A stretch of DNA of 64,000 bases from Deltaproteobacteria bacterium (lineage in GTDB: Bacteria; Desulfobacterota; GWC2-55-46): assembly GCA_016177845.1 (NCBI GenBank), contig JACOUO010000016.1:124001-188000 (forward strand). Reading direction: 5' to 3'. The notes beneath the pieces were generated by a model, which was given only the letters and a program-made list of their open reading frames with translations, made no database searches and was not told the DNA's origin. The position numbers and the translations under genes are program-made. This document shows, piece by piece, positions 27,022-35,223 of this stretch; the first letter of the stretch is position 1, and every line of letters begins with the position of its first letter.

Positions 27022-28995
27022 TTGGAAAATATACCCTTACTAAAAGACATTGTAATACTCATGGCGGTCTCCGTGCCAATAAGCATGATAATGACACGGA
27101 TAGGCCTGCCTACGATTATCGGATTTCTGCTTACAGGCGTTATCATCGGCCCTTACGGCTTCAGGCTTGTAACAGAGCTTAATACTGTCGATACCCTTGC
27201 CCAGATAGGCATAGTCCTTCTCCTTTTTACAATAGGATTGGAGTTTTCCATCTCCCGAATGTTGAGCATCAGGCGCGAAGGCATCCTTGGAGGTGGTTTT
27301 CAGGTCCTCTTTACCATACTGATAGTTTTGGCCTTAAGCCTCGGTATGGGCTTTCCCATTTCCGTCGCATTGCTTCTTGGTTTCATAATTTCGCTCTCTT
27401 CAACCGCTATCGTCCTAAAGCTCCTTACTGATAAAGGCGAGGTAAATTCCCCTCACGGCAACTTGTCAGTGGGCGTCCTCATATTCCAGGACCTCTGTGT
27501 TGTGCTTATGGTCATGGTCATCCAGAACATAGGCGGCAACGGAGGCATGTCCAACATGGAGATAGCCAAGGGCCTTGGTGTCTCCTTGGTAGCCTTTATC
27601 CTCATAGTCGTAGCGGTCACCTATATAATACCCAGGATATTCAATCAGGTCGTAAGGCTCAGGAACAGGGAAGTCTTTATCCTCACCATTGTTCTTGTGT
27701 GCCTTGGCACTGCTTGGGTGACCTCGATATTCGGTCTTTCCCTTGCCCTTGGGGCATTTATCGCAGGGCTTGCCATTTCAGAGTCAGAATATTCCAACCA
27801 GATTGTGGCTGAGGTCATACCTTTCAGGGATACATTCTCAAGCCTGTTCTTCATCTCAATAGGCATGCTCCTTGATTTGCAATACTTCCTCCATAATATG
27901 CCCGTTCTTTTTGTCATCGTTGCGGCAATAATAGGCATCAAGGTTTTGGCGCTTATCGGAGTGGGACAGATACTAAGGTATCCTCTGCGGCTTTCAATTG
28001 TAGCAGGCCTGAACCTTGCGCAGATCGGAGAGTTCTCATTCATACTCATAAAGATGGGGCAGGAGTACAGCCTTCTCAATCAGGAGATATATCAGACGCT
28101 CCTCGCGGCGTCCGTCATTACAATGGTTTTAACGCCTTTTATCTACCAGAGGTCAAGCAGGATAGCCATTGGGGTCGGCCATTTGATGGGAAAGGGCGGC
28201 AACAAGGAAGGGCATCATAAGACCAACCTGACAAATCATGTGATTATCGTAGGTTTCGGGCTTAACGGCAGGAACCTGGCAAGGGTGCTGAAAGAGACCG
28301 GCATCCCGCATCTTATAATAGATATGAATGTGGACAGGCTGAGGCAGGCAAAAAACGAGGGGCATAAGACCTACTTCGGGGATGCAGGACACCCTGAGAT
28401 ATTGAAAAAAATAGGCATAGAAACGGCAAAGATGCTGGTCATGGCCATCTCTGACCCCATAAGCACAAGGATGGTAATAAAATCAGTCAGGGAGCTTAAT
28501 TCTACTATTTCCATCCTTGTCCGCACCCGTTACATCAGGGAGGTCGAAGAGCTTTATAGGCTTGGGGCTAATCAGGTCATACCTGAGGAGTTCGAGACCT
28601 CTGTTGAGATATTCTCAAGGGTTTTAAGGGATTACAGGATTCCGGGCAATATCATCCAGAACCAGATAGACCTTATCAGGCAGGAGGGCTATGCAATGCT
28701 CCGTAACCCGTCACTTACAGGGGAGCGGCTTGCAAGGCTCTCAACCATTCTTGAGAAGACCACGATGGATACCTTCTTTGTGGATGAGGCCTGCTCAACT
28801 GCTACTAAGACCATCTCAGAGCTTGGCTTGAGGAAAAAATCAGGAGCTACCATCATAGCCATTGTCAGGAAAGGCGAGGCAAAGACAAACCCCCCTGCTG
28901 ACTACAGGATAGAGGCGGGCGATATCCTCGTAGTGCTCGGAAGCCATGCCCAGCTTAACAGGGCCTTTGAGATATTGAATGAAAAGGCGGTATAG
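27022..28995 (+). CDS. CPA2-family monovalent cation:proton antiporter, KefB/YbaL-like
   Basis: Inner-membrane Na+ or K+/H+ antiporter or K+ efflux system. It has 657 residues. About twelve membrane helices cover residues 5-385, including ALGAFIAGLAISESEYS, which has the CPA2 signature. A cytoplasmic TrkA-N (RCK-N) domain starts at about 410 (HVIIVGFGLNGRNLARVL, a nucleotide-binding Rossmann motif), and a TrkA-C domain fills about 575-655. Together these point to gating by NAD(H) or another nucleotide. The start is a TTG with no good Shine-Dalgarno, but the conserved first helix begins right after it. No Kef ancillary subunit is nearby. Confidence 0.88.
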   Translation: MENIPLLKDIVILMAVSVPISMIMTRIGLPTIIGFLLTGVIIGPYGFRLVTELNTVDTLAQIGIVLLLFTIGLEFSISRMLSIRREGILGGGFQVLFTILIVLALSLGMGFPISVALLLGFIISLSSTAIVLKLLTDKGEVNSPHGNLSVGVLIFQDLCVVLMVMVIQNIGGNGGMSNMEIAKGLGVSLVAFILIVVAVTYIIPRIFNQVVRLRNREVFILTIVLVCLGTAWVTSIFGLSLALGAFIAGLAISESEYSNQIVAEVIPFRDTFSSLFFISIGMLLDLQYFLHNMPVLFVIVAAIIGIKVLALIGVGQILRYPLRLSIVAGLNLAQIGEFSFILIKMGQEYSLLNQEIYQTLLAASVITMVLTPFIYQRSSRIAIGVGHLMGKGGNKEGHHKTNLTNHVIIVGFGLNGRNLARVLKETGIPHLIIDMNVDRLRQAKNEGHKTYFGDAGHPEILKKIGIETAKMLVMAISDPISTRMVIKSVRELNSTISILVRTRYIREVEELYRLGANQVIPEEFETSVEIFSRVLRDYRIPGNIIQNQIDLIRQEGYAMLRNPSLTGERLARLSTILEKTTMDTFFVDEACSTATKTISELGLRKKSGATIIAIVRKGEAKTNPPADYRIEAGDILVVLGSHAQLNRAFEILNEKAV

Positions 28996-29352
28996 AGAAG
29001 AAGGTTAGTGGTAGGGTGGGACTGTGCCCACCAAAATGATCTTCAAATGAGCGTTGTTGCTTTATTACTTTTGCGAACTTCCGTTCGCCCTTCGGGGGCA
29101 TTGGCTCCGTTCGCTGTCGAGTCCGTTCGCATAGATGCCGAGACTTGTTCTTCGCCCTCCCCATAATCAAGCCGTCATTCCCGAATGTCTTTATCGGGAA
29201 TCCAGTATTGTAGGGTGGTCTGCGCCCTCCAAGTCAGTGCTTTTTTCTTTTGCGAACTTCCGTTCGCTCCTCTGGGCATTGGCTCCGTTCGCTGTCGAGT
29301 TCGTTCGCATAGATGCCGAGACTTGCTCTTTCGCCCTCCCCATAATCAAGCC

Positions 29353-29420
29353 GTCATTCCCGAATGTCTCTATCGGGAATCTACTTAAAAATACTGGATT
29401 CCCGCTTTCGCGGGAATGAC
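29353..29420. repeat. Palindromic GTCATTCCCG element
   Basis: 68 bp. Same terminal inverted repeats and two-hairpin layout as the macAB array copies, with a diverged central linker. Confidence 0.8.
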
Positions 29421-29606
29421 AGACTATTGGAATAATCCGTCATTGCGAACAAAGTGAAGCAATCGGCTTTTCTATGGGAGGGGATAAAGGGGAGGGTGAA
29501 AAGTGAAAACCACCCCTCACCCCAGCCCTCTCCCACAAGGGGAGAGGGAAAAATGTCATTGCGAGGGGGTTTAGCCCCGAAGCAATCTTGAATTTATTTG
29601 TTTTTA

Positions 29607-29780
29607 AAAACCCCGAGGGCGTTAATGGTGCGGCAGCCCCTAAGGGAGCCGGGGTGAGCGAGCCGAGGCTGTGGCGCGCAAGCGACTTAAGCCCTTTGAG
29701 GTGAGCGGATTGGGGAGGAGCGGGGTTGCGCATCCATTCGCCCGAAAGAGCCCGGCAGGGCGTTAAAGTTAAAACAGCAC
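29607..29780. repeat. GC-rich ~174 bp dispersed element, copy A
   Basis: Runs from 'aaaccccgagggcg' to 'gttaaaacagcac' and matches 39022-39193 over its whole length at roughly 90% identity. It contains 'gagcgagccgaggctg', 'gcgagcggattggggagg'-like and 'cgcccgaaagagcccggc' blocks, and inverted repeats that could fold as RNA. I recognise no known family. Confidence 0.8.
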
Positions 29781-29820
29781 TTGGCTGACTGAATATTTTC
29801 AATTTATTTTAACTGGACCA

Positions 29821-29855
29821 AAAAAAAGCCCCTCCTTATTCAGGAAGGGCTTTTT
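29821..29855. terminator. Bidirectional intrinsic terminator
   Basis: The stem AAGCCC(c)TCCT / AGGA(a)GGGCTT is flanked by A7 on the left and T5 on the right. It can terminate the zinc-ribbon gene on the minus strand and any plus-strand read-through from the antiporter. Confidence 0.8.
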
Positions 29856-29875
29856 GGATTTCGATAGCTTTAGGG

Positions 29876-30166
29876 TTATCTGTCCTCAGGAAGCTTATAG
29901 CCTACACCGGCGAACTGGATATTATCCGCGTCATCGCACCTCGGGGGAGATACTGCATGTACTCCGCCGCACTTGGGGCATTTTCCGACAAATGTTTTAA
30001 GCACAAATGCTTCACCGCAGCCCTGGCATTTTGTCTGCAATCCGCCATCCGGGATCGGGGCATTACGCACGCCGCCGCCATGGGCATTATAAACAAATTC
30101 AACTAATTCTACGCCTTCTGAAAACGGACCTCCACCTGCCGGTCCGCAGCTTCCGCAATCACCCAT
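29876..30166 (-). CDS. Small zinc-ribbon protein of unknown function
   Basis: Not assigned to a named family. It has 96 residues. The N-terminus MGDCGSCGPAGGGPFSEG has a CxxC and is glycine-rich. A zinc ribbon lies at about 46-77: KCQGCGEAF, then KCPKCGG, then PPRC. There is no signal peptide or membrane segment. A strong AGGAGG sits seven bases upstream and a plausible promoter lies further out, with a bidirectional terminator after the stop. It follows dgt by 143 bases. A role in metal or nucleic-acid binding is possible, but nothing in sequence decides it. Confidence 0.75.
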   Translation of the reverse strand: MGDCGSCGPAGGGPFSEGVELVEFVYNAHGGGVRNAPIPDGGLQTKCQGCGEAFVLKTFVGKCPKCGGVHAVSPPRCDDADNIQFAGVGYKLPEDR

Positions 30167-30228
30167 CTTGAAACCTCCTTCGTCTTGAAAAAAATAAGTT
30201 TTAGGCCGTAACGGCTCTTAATAAAAAT

Positions 30229-30257
30229 AGGATACTATAAATCCCCATACGGTTCAA
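30229..30257 (-). promoter_or_regulatory. Candidate promoter for the zinc-ribbon gene
   Basis: On the minus strand TTGAAC (30252-30257) and TATCCT (30229-30234) are 17 bases apart. A short GCCG-tta-CGGC inverted repeat (30205-30215) lies between it and the Shine-Dalgarno. Confidence 0.4.
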
Positions 30258-30309
30258 ATGATTATTTTAGAGCTGGTTGAAGCTTAAAAACATGAGAATT
30301 ATCAGCTTG

Positions 30310-31470
30310 CTACACCTTCTCATACGGGTCAAAGAGTTTTTTGAACTCATCGAGGGCGAACCTGTCCGTCATCCCGGCTATGTAGTCGCACACAACCCTG
30401 TGCTTGTCCTTGCCTGATTTGTCTATCAGTGAATTTACGCGGGGCGGCAGGAGTTTAGGGGTCTTTAAATACACCTTGAAAAGCTCCTGGATTATCCTTT
30501 CAGCCTTGTACGCCATCCTCTCCACCCTGTGATGGCGGTAAAGGTTATCGAGCAGGAATTTCTTAAGCTGCCTGTTTTTCTTCTCCATCTCAGGGCTGAA
30601 GCGGGCGATTATCTGTTTCCGTACCCTTATATCCTCAATTGTCCTGATGCCTTCTGCCTCAATGGTATCAAATATCGTCTTTACAAGGTCAGTGACCTGC
30701 GCGTTTATAATCCCTATTACGGTCTGGTATTTCAGTATCTTGAAATCGAGATCAGGGTATTTGGCCTGTGCCTTTTCAAAATGCTCCTGCCAGAGCTCTA
30801 CCCCCTTAAGCTTTGCAGGCTCAAGCATCTCTGATGAAAGCCCGTCGTCAAGGTCGTGGTTGTTATAGGCTATCTCATCGGCTATATCGACTATCTGCGC
30901 CTCAAGACATCCTGATTTTTCCTTGTCATATTCACTGTTTACGCCCGGCCTGTCATGCTCTGAGCTGTGCTTGACTATCCCCTCCCTTACTTCGTAGGTA
31001 AGATTGAGTCCGTCAAAGCCCGGGTATCTCCTCTCAAGCTCCTCTACTATTCGCAGGCTGTGCCCGTTATGCTCAAAGCCGCCGTTGTCTTTCATAAGCT
31101 CATTTAAGACTTTTTCCCCGGAATGGCCGAAAGGCGGATGCCCCAGGTCGTGCGCAAGCGCGATTGCCTCCGCGAGATCTTCGTTAAGCAGGAGCGCCCT
31201 TGCGATTGTGCGGGAAATCTGAGCTACTTCAATGGTATGGGTTAGCCGCGTCCTGTAGTGGTCGCCCTCGTGAAAAACAAAGACCTGCGTCTTGTACTCA
31301 AGCCTTCTGAACGCGTTGCAGTGGATTATCCTGTCCCTGTCCCTTTGAAAAGGCGTCCTGAAAGGATGTTCAGGCTCAGGGTGTCTTCTTCCCTTTGTTT
31401 CAATGCTTTTTGCGGCGTATGGTGCGAGGCGCTCCGCTTCAAGTTCTGAAAAGCTCATTTTGTTGGGCAT
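30310..31470 (-). CDS. dgt: Deoxyguanosinetriphosphate triphosphohydrolase-like protein (HD domain)
   Basis: Cleaves dNTPs to deoxynucleoside and triphosphate, helping control dNTP pools. It has 386 residues. The N-terminal signature is FRTPFQRDRDRIIHCNAFRRLEYKTQVF. The HD metal site is seen in RTRLTHTIEVAQISR, ALAHDLGHPPFGHSGE and DIADEIAYNNHDLDDG. The length fits the short type 2 dGTPase-like group. The ATG at 31470 (GAGG eight bases upstream) is preferred over a TTG at 31476. Its start codon overlaps the -35 box of the divergent slp gene. Confidence 0.92.
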   Translation of the reverse strand: MPNKMSFSELEAERLAPYAAKSIETKGRRHPEPEHPFRTPFQRDRDRIIHCNAFRRLEYKTQVFVFHEGDHYRTRLTHTIEVAQISRTIARALLLNEDLAEAIALAHDLGHPPFGHSGEKVLNELMKDNGGFEHNGHSLRIVEELERRYPGFDGLNLTYEVREGIVKHSSEHDRPGVNSEYDKEKSGCLEAQIVDIADEIAYNNHDLDDGLSSEMLEPAKLKGVELWQEHFEKAQAKYPDLDFKILKYQTVIGIINAQVTDLVKTIFDTIEAEGIRTIEDIRVRKQIIARFSPEMEKKNRQLKKFLLDNLYRHHRVERMAYKAERIIQELFKVYLKTPKLLPPRVNSLIDKSGKDKHRVVCDYIAGMTDRFALDEFKKLFDPYEKV

Positions 31471-31497
31471 TGACAAATCCTCAAAGAGTAATAAAAT
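31470..31497 (+). promoter_or_regulatory. Promoter for slp, possibly giving a leaderless mRNA
   Basis: TTGACA (31470-31475) and TAAAAT (31492-31497) are 16 bases apart. The expected start site, about 7 bases on, is at or near the slp ATG (31504), and no Shine-Dalgarno is present. Confidence 0.55.
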
Positions 31498-31503
31498 CTA
31501 AGT

Positions 31504-32082
31504 ATGAGAACTCTGATAGTCGTGCTGATGACATTCATTATAGCGGGCTGTTCGGTCATATCCAAGGAGACCAGAAAACAGGTCGACGAGAATATTACCC
31601 TTGATATGGTGCAGTCAAACCCGGACCGCTACATAGGCCGAAAAGTCCTGTGGGGCGGTATAATCCTTGGCACTGATAACCTTGCGCAGTACAGCGAGGT
31701 AGAGGTGCTTGAGACAGAGCTCGCCTATGATAAATCTCCTGAGGACGGAAATTCACGGGGAAGGTTTATCATCCGTTCCAAGAAGTTCCTTGACGCAAAA
31801 GTCTATTCGGAAAATAAAAGGATAACCGTAGCCGGCACTATCGAGGGGACACAGTCAAGGAAGATCGGACAAATGGAATATCAGTTCCCTGTCATCAACC
31901 CCATTGAGATGAGGCTTTTCGAAGAGCCGAAATATACCGATTATCAGCCTTACATGTACGGATATCCATATTCCTACGGCCCCTACAGCCCTTATTACCC
32001 CTATGGGCCTTATTCTCCGTACGGCCCGACTTTCCCCTACGGGCCTTACCCGTACCGCTACCCTTATTATCCGTTCCCCTGA
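31504..32082 (+). CDS. slp: Slp-family outer-membrane lipoprotein with a Tyr/Pro-rich tail
   Basis: Predicted lipoprotein of the Slp family, linked to starvation and stress in enterobacteria. It has 192 residues. A short signal peptide ends in a lipobox, IIAGC, so Cys16 would be lipidated. The Slp domain covers about 30-140 (NPDRYIGRKVLWGGIILG, RFIIRSKKFLDAKVYSENKRITVAGTI in segments). The last ~45 residues are a low-complexity tail of PYGPYSP-type repeats, not part of the standard family domain. The ATG lacks a Shine-Dalgarno. It converges with the small 45-residue gene, whose stop is three bases away. Confidence 0.85.
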   Translation: MRTLIVVLMTFIIAGCSVISKETRKQVDENITLDMVQSNPDRYIGRKVLWGGIILGTDNLAQYSEVEVLETELAYDKSPEDGNSRGRFIIRSKKFLDAKVYSENKRITVAGTIEGTQSRKIGQMEYQFPVINPIEMRLFEEPKYTDYQPYMYGYPYSYGPYSPYYPYGPYSPYGPTFPYGPYPYRYPYYPFP

Positions 32083-32085
32083 TGA

Positions 32086-32223
32086 TTACTTGGGGCCGCA
32101 GCCGTCTTTTGTCCCTCTAAGGTACATGAGGTACTCGTCATAGTAGTCGTCCATGAACTCAAAGACATTCCTGCCTTCAGTGTCTATCTCTTTTTTTACC
32201 TTGAGAAATTCTATGAATGTCAT
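32086..32223 (-). CDS. 45-residue acidic protein downstream of queC, unknown function
   Basis: A short gene with an ATG at 32223, AGGAG six bases upstream, and a stop at 32086-32088. The product runs MTFIEFLKVKKEIDTEGRN..., then VFEFMDDYYDEYLMYLRG, and ends GTKDGCGPK. It is acidic and aromatic in the middle, with one Cys near the end and no membrane segment. It lies 40 bases after queC on the same strand, so it is probably the last gene of the hpt-queC operon. I do not recognise the family. Confidence 0.65.
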   Translation of the reverse strand: MTFIEFLKVKKEIDTEGRNVFEFMDDYYDEYLMYLRGTKDGCGPK

Positions 32224-32263
32224 CTTCCGCTCCTGATAGGTTTTTGTCCGGCGGCTGAATTAA

Positions 32264-32938
32264 TTATAGCGGTTTGGCCTTGTACGGTATCGGGTCAATT
32301 GCTTCTGCCTCTTTAAAGCCCCTAAGCCTTAAGAGGCATGAGTCGCATTCTCCGCAGGCCTCACTGGAGTCCTTATAGCACGACCAAGTGAACTGAAGCG
32401 GCGCACTTAGCCTGATGCCCTCTTTTACAATTTCAGACTTTCTCATGTTGATAAGAGGGGTGATTATCTTTATCTGCGTCTCGGGCCTTGTGCCAAGGGA
32501 AGCGGCCTTTTCAAAGGCCTTGAAAAACTCAGCCCTGCAGTCCGGGTATCCCGAACTGTCCTCTTCAACAGCCCCGATATATACCTCTTTCGCGCCTAAA
32601 ACCTCTGCCCACGAAATTGCTATTGAAAGCAGATGGGCATTTCTGAAAGGCACATAGGTAATCGGTATTTCCTTGTTGTCGAGGTCCGCGGGCGGCACAT
32701 CTATCCGCTCGTCAGTTAAAGCCGACCCTCCGACCTGCTTAAGATAGCTTATATCCGTAACAAGGCGTTTTTGTATCTTAAAATGTTCGGCAATCCTGTT
32801 GAATGAGTCCAGCTCTTTTGCCTCTGTCCGCTGCCCGTAATTTATATGGAGGAACGCGCACTCGCCTTTTGATACGGCTATTGTCGCGGCTACCGCGCTG
32901 TCAAGCCCTCCGCTTAATAATACGACTGATTTTACCAT
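32264..32938 (-). CDS. queC: 7-cyano-7-deazaguanine synthase QueC
   Basis: ATP-dependent conversion of 7-carboxy-7-deazaguanine to preQ0, precursor of queuosine in tRNA (and of deazaguanine DNA marks in some phages and islands). It has 224 residues. The PP-loop LSGGLDSAVAA is at about 8-18, and YVPFRNAHLLSIAISWAE and EDSSGYPDCRAEFF follow. The zinc site is C-terminal: TWSCYKDSSEACGECDSCLLRLRGF. No queD, queE or queF lies in the window, so the rest of the pathway must be elsewhere. It follows the APH/AAA kinase gene by 31 bases. Confidence 0.95.
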   Translation of the reverse strand: MVKSVVLLSGGLDSAVAATIAVSKGECAFLHINYGQRTEAKELDSFNRIAEHFKIQKRLVTDISYLKQVGGSALTDERIDVPPADLDNKEIPITYVPFRNAHLLSIAISWAEVLGAKEVYIGAVEEDSSGYPDCRAEFFKAFEKAASLGTRPETQIKIITPLINMRKSEIVKEGIRLSAPLQFTWSCYKDSSEACGECDSCLLRLRGFKEAEAIDPIPYKAKPL

Positions 32939-32969
32939 AAATTAATTAAAGCACATCCTCAGATAAGCC

Positions 32970-34529
32970 TCAATCGAAAATTTTGCCGATAATGGCTGCC
33001 ACACTTTCATTAACAGGCAGTTCGGAATTGACCGTAAGGTGAGGCTCGGTGACAGGCTCGAAAGAGGCCTTCTGCTTAAGATATATCTGCCAGTCAGCAT
33101 CAGAGACAGCGGTGCCAGCTTTATTTTTCTCAAAGCACCTGCCAAGGATGCGCTCCTTTACGGCATCATCTCCGGCAGCGCATCTAATAATATGAAAATC
33201 AGCGGTAATGCCTCTAAGAGCCGTTTTTAGCTCTTCAATATGCTTCTGCTTTGAAAAAGTGGCGTCAAGGATGACTGACCGCCCGTTTTTCAGATAAGTG
33301 ATGCCCCTTTCAATCAAGGCCCTATATGTCCTGTTCGTAAATTCCTCTGAGTATATTCCCTTTTTGAACTCCTCAATCCTTTTTTCTTCAATTGGTATCC
33401 CCGCAAGCTCTTTCCGTATCGAATCGGAGGACAGGCGGATAAGGCTAAAGTCCCTTGAAAGCTCTTCCGCAATCGTAGTCTTGCCTGTGCCTGAGAGCCC
33501 CATGATAATAATAAGCGCAGGCCTGAACCCTCCTGTGGCATAGAGCTTTGACAGATGAAAGTGAAATTTGGCGTCAAGCAGGGCCGCTCCCTTTTCCTTA
33601 TCAGTTACCTCAGGCTCAAAGGATTTAAACCCTGCGACCTTTCCCCTGACATACGCCCTGTAGCACTTGTAAAAATCAAGCAATGCTACACCCTCAGTAT
33701 CTTTTGACAATGAAAAATACCTCGAATCGAACAGGCGGGAGAGGTCTGCCCTGTTATGGTAATCAAGGTCCATTGAGAAGAACGCGATATCCGCAACAGT
33801 GTCCGAGAACCTGAACCGTTCATTGAATTCTATGCAGTCGATAAGATTGATGCCGTCAGCTATCGATATATGCTCGCAGTGGATGTCTCCGTGACAGTCT
33901 TTTATGAAGCCGTCTTTTGCCCTTTTAAGGAAGAGTCTTTCGTTTTTTGAGATAAATTCGTGGGTATATTCCTTTATCCTGTCAAAGGTATGTTTTGAGA
34001 TGGTCATGTCAATTGCGTCGATTGTCTGTATGAAATTTTCTTCAGTATTATTCCTTATTATCTGGGGCAGCCCGAATGATGATATCCTTTCATTGGTCTG
34101 CGCATCCTTATGAAATTCCGCAATCTTCTCCGCTATCCGGATGACCTCTTTTTCAGTAACCTTGTCTTCCTCTAACATTTTTTCAAGAATTGAGGCCTCA
34201 GGGAGCCGCTTCATCTTGACCGCGTACTCAACAGGTTCGCCTTCGCCTCCGACCTTTGCCTGTCCGTTCTCATAGGTAATGCCTGCGACCCCAATATAGA
34301 CCCCGGGGGCAAGCCTTCTATTGAGCCTGAGCTCTTCATTGCAGTAAAAAAGCCTTTTATAGAGAGAGGTAAAATCAAGGAAGCCGAAGTTTACGGATTT
34401 TTTTACTTTATAGACAAAATCAGGAGTAAAGAACAGATATGAGATATGCGTCTGGCGCAGATTTACTTCCGCAGGGCGTTCGGGATAAGAGAGCGGGTCA
34501 AGGAGGGCTTGAATAAGCGGCGGCAGCAT
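32970..34529 (-). CDS. Fusion of an aminoglycoside-phosphotransferase-like domain and a P-loop kinase (AAA_33)
   Basis: Function not established. It has 519 residues in two parts. Residues ~1-335 resemble APH/choline kinase-like enzymes: KVKKSVNFGFLDFTSL near the N-terminus, DCHGDIHCEHISI (catalytic-loop Asp), and IDCIEFNERFRFSDTVADIAF. Residues ~345-519 form a small P-loop kinase with Walker A GLSGTGKTT, LSSDSIRKELAG, and SVILDATFSKQKH, similar to zeta-toxin or polynucleotide-kinase folds. This pairing is widespread in bacteria as uncharacterised proteins. It sits between hpt and queC in one operon, so a nucleoside- or sugar-related substrate is plausible. It is not evidence for drug resistance. 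Confidence 0.82.
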   Translation of the reverse strand: MLPPLIQALLDPLSYPERPAEVNLRQTHISYLFFTPDFVYKVKKSVNFGFLDFTSLYKRLFYCNEELRLNRRLAPGVYIGVAGITYENGQAKVGGEGEPVEYAVKMKRLPEASILEKMLEEDKVTEKEVIRIAEKIAEFHKDAQTNERISSFGLPQIIRNNTEENFIQTIDAIDMTISKHTFDRIKEYTHEFISKNERLFLKRAKDGFIKDCHGDIHCEHISIADGINLIDCIEFNERFRFSDTVADIAFFSMDLDYHNRADLSRLFDSRYFSLSKDTEGVALLDFYKCYRAYVRGKVAGFKSFEPEVTDKEKGAALLDAKFHFHLSKLYATGGFRPALIIIMGLSGTGKTTIAEELSRDFSLIRLSSDSIRKELAGIPIEEKRIEEFKKGIYSEEFTNRTYRALIERGITYLKNGRSVILDATFSKQKHIEELKTALRGITADFHIIRCAAGDDAVKERILGRCFEKNKAGTAVSDADWQIYLKQKASFEPVTEPHLTVNSELPVNESVAAIIGKIFD

Positions 34530-34542
34530 GCAGCCTCCAATT

Positions 34543-35082
34543 TTATTTTGGTCCCATAAGATAGAGTCCGGGCAATTCCCTGTAATTTTCTTTATAGTCC
34601 ATGCCGTAGCCCACTACAAAGCCGGGGCCTATTGATTTTCCCATGTAGTCAACATCAAGGTCATGAGGGTTGCCGTCCCTGACCAGAAGCGAGCAGACCT
34701 TTATGGAAGACGGGCCTTTCTTGCCGAGATATTTAATGAGGGCGCGGGCCGTATGCCCCCTGTCAATAATGTCTTCAACTATTATTATATCGCGTCCTTT
34801 TATATCTGAGGTAATATCCCTGAGAATAAGCACCTCTGAGCATGGCTCATCTCTTTTGCCGTAGCAGGAGGTCTGGATAAAATCCATCTCAAGCGGTATC
34901 CTCAACGCCCTTACAAGGTCTGAGAGAAATAGGGAGGCGCCCTTAAGCACTCCGATAAGAATAGGGTTTTTTGTTTTGTAGTCAGCCCGTATCTCTTTGG
35001 CAAGCCTGTAAACGATTGCGCCTATCTCTTCAGCCCCGAGAAATGACAGAAGGCCTTCTTCTGTAAGGTTTGGATATTCCAT
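34543..35082 (-). CDS. hpt: Hypoxanthine phosphoribosyltransferase
   Basis: Salvages hypoxanthine and guanine to IMP and GMP using PRPP. From the ATG at 35082 it has 179 residues, standard for Hpt. Motifs are PILIGVLKGASLFLSDL (PRPP-binding loop region), SCYGKRDE (flexible loop), the PRPP signature IIIVEDIIDRGHTA, and KENYRELPGLYLM at the C-terminus. The signature is slightly unusual, with Arg-Gly-His in place of the common Thr-Gly-Leu/Asn-Thr. An upstream TTG at 35118 would overlap the promoter, so the shorter start is chosen. It is first in the operon with the APH/AAA kinase and queC. Confidence 0.93.
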   Translation of the reverse strand: MEYPNLTEEGLLSFLGAEEIGAIVYRLAKEIRADYKTKNPILIGVLKGASLFLSDLVRALRIPLEMDFIQTSCYGKRDEPCSEVLILRDITSDIKGRDIIIVEDIIDRGHTARALIKYLGKKGPSSIKVCSLLVRDGNPHDLDVDYMGKSIGPGFVVGYGMDYKENYRELPGLYLMGPK

Positions 35083-35098
35083 GTGATTTAATGTAGAG

Positions 35099-35125
35099 CA
35101 TATAATCTGTGACAGCAAGTGTCAA
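35099..35125 (-). promoter_or_regulatory. Candidate promoter for hpt
   Basis: On the minus strand TTGACA (35120-35125) precedes a TTATAT/TATATG -10 region (35099-35105) at 14-15 bases, shorter than ideal. The start site would lie only about 10 bases before the ATG. Confidence 0.4.
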
Positions 35126-35223
35126 GTTGAGTTTTGCCGCAGAATTCGGAAGTGATTAGCCTTGAATTCACCGTGGGCATATGCTAAAACTATTTTAAGA
35201 GAAACCCAAGCCGAAAGTCTAAA

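Larger units (their letters stand above)
28996..29820. repeat. Composite repeat cluster in the convergent gap after the antiporter gene
   Basis: About 880 bases lack genes up to 29875. The cluster contains a GGTGGG...CCCACC hairpin (29015-29032), two copies of a 'cattggctccgttcgctgtcga' unit (near 29099 and 29279), a half palindromic element (29174-29208) and a full one (29353-29420). It also has two 'gtcattgcgag...gcaatc' units (29439-29464, 29554-29590) and the ~174 bp element listed below. Short open frames here translate repeats and look unlike neighbouring genes. Confidence 0.85.

Noticed and set aside
29440-29802. Open frame of 120 codons on the minus strand
   Set aside because: It runs across the gcaatc unit and the ~174 bp dispersed element; the frame is not kept in the second copy at 39 kb, and it has no ribosome-binding site.
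32264-32938. QueC as part of a DNA-modification (deazaguanine) island
   Set aside because: No dpd genes, restriction genes or phage genes are nearby. The operon looks like housekeeping.
32970-34529. Aminoglycoside resistance gene
   Set aside because: Only the fold is APH-like. It is fused to a second kinase domain and set in a purine-related operon, with no resistance context.
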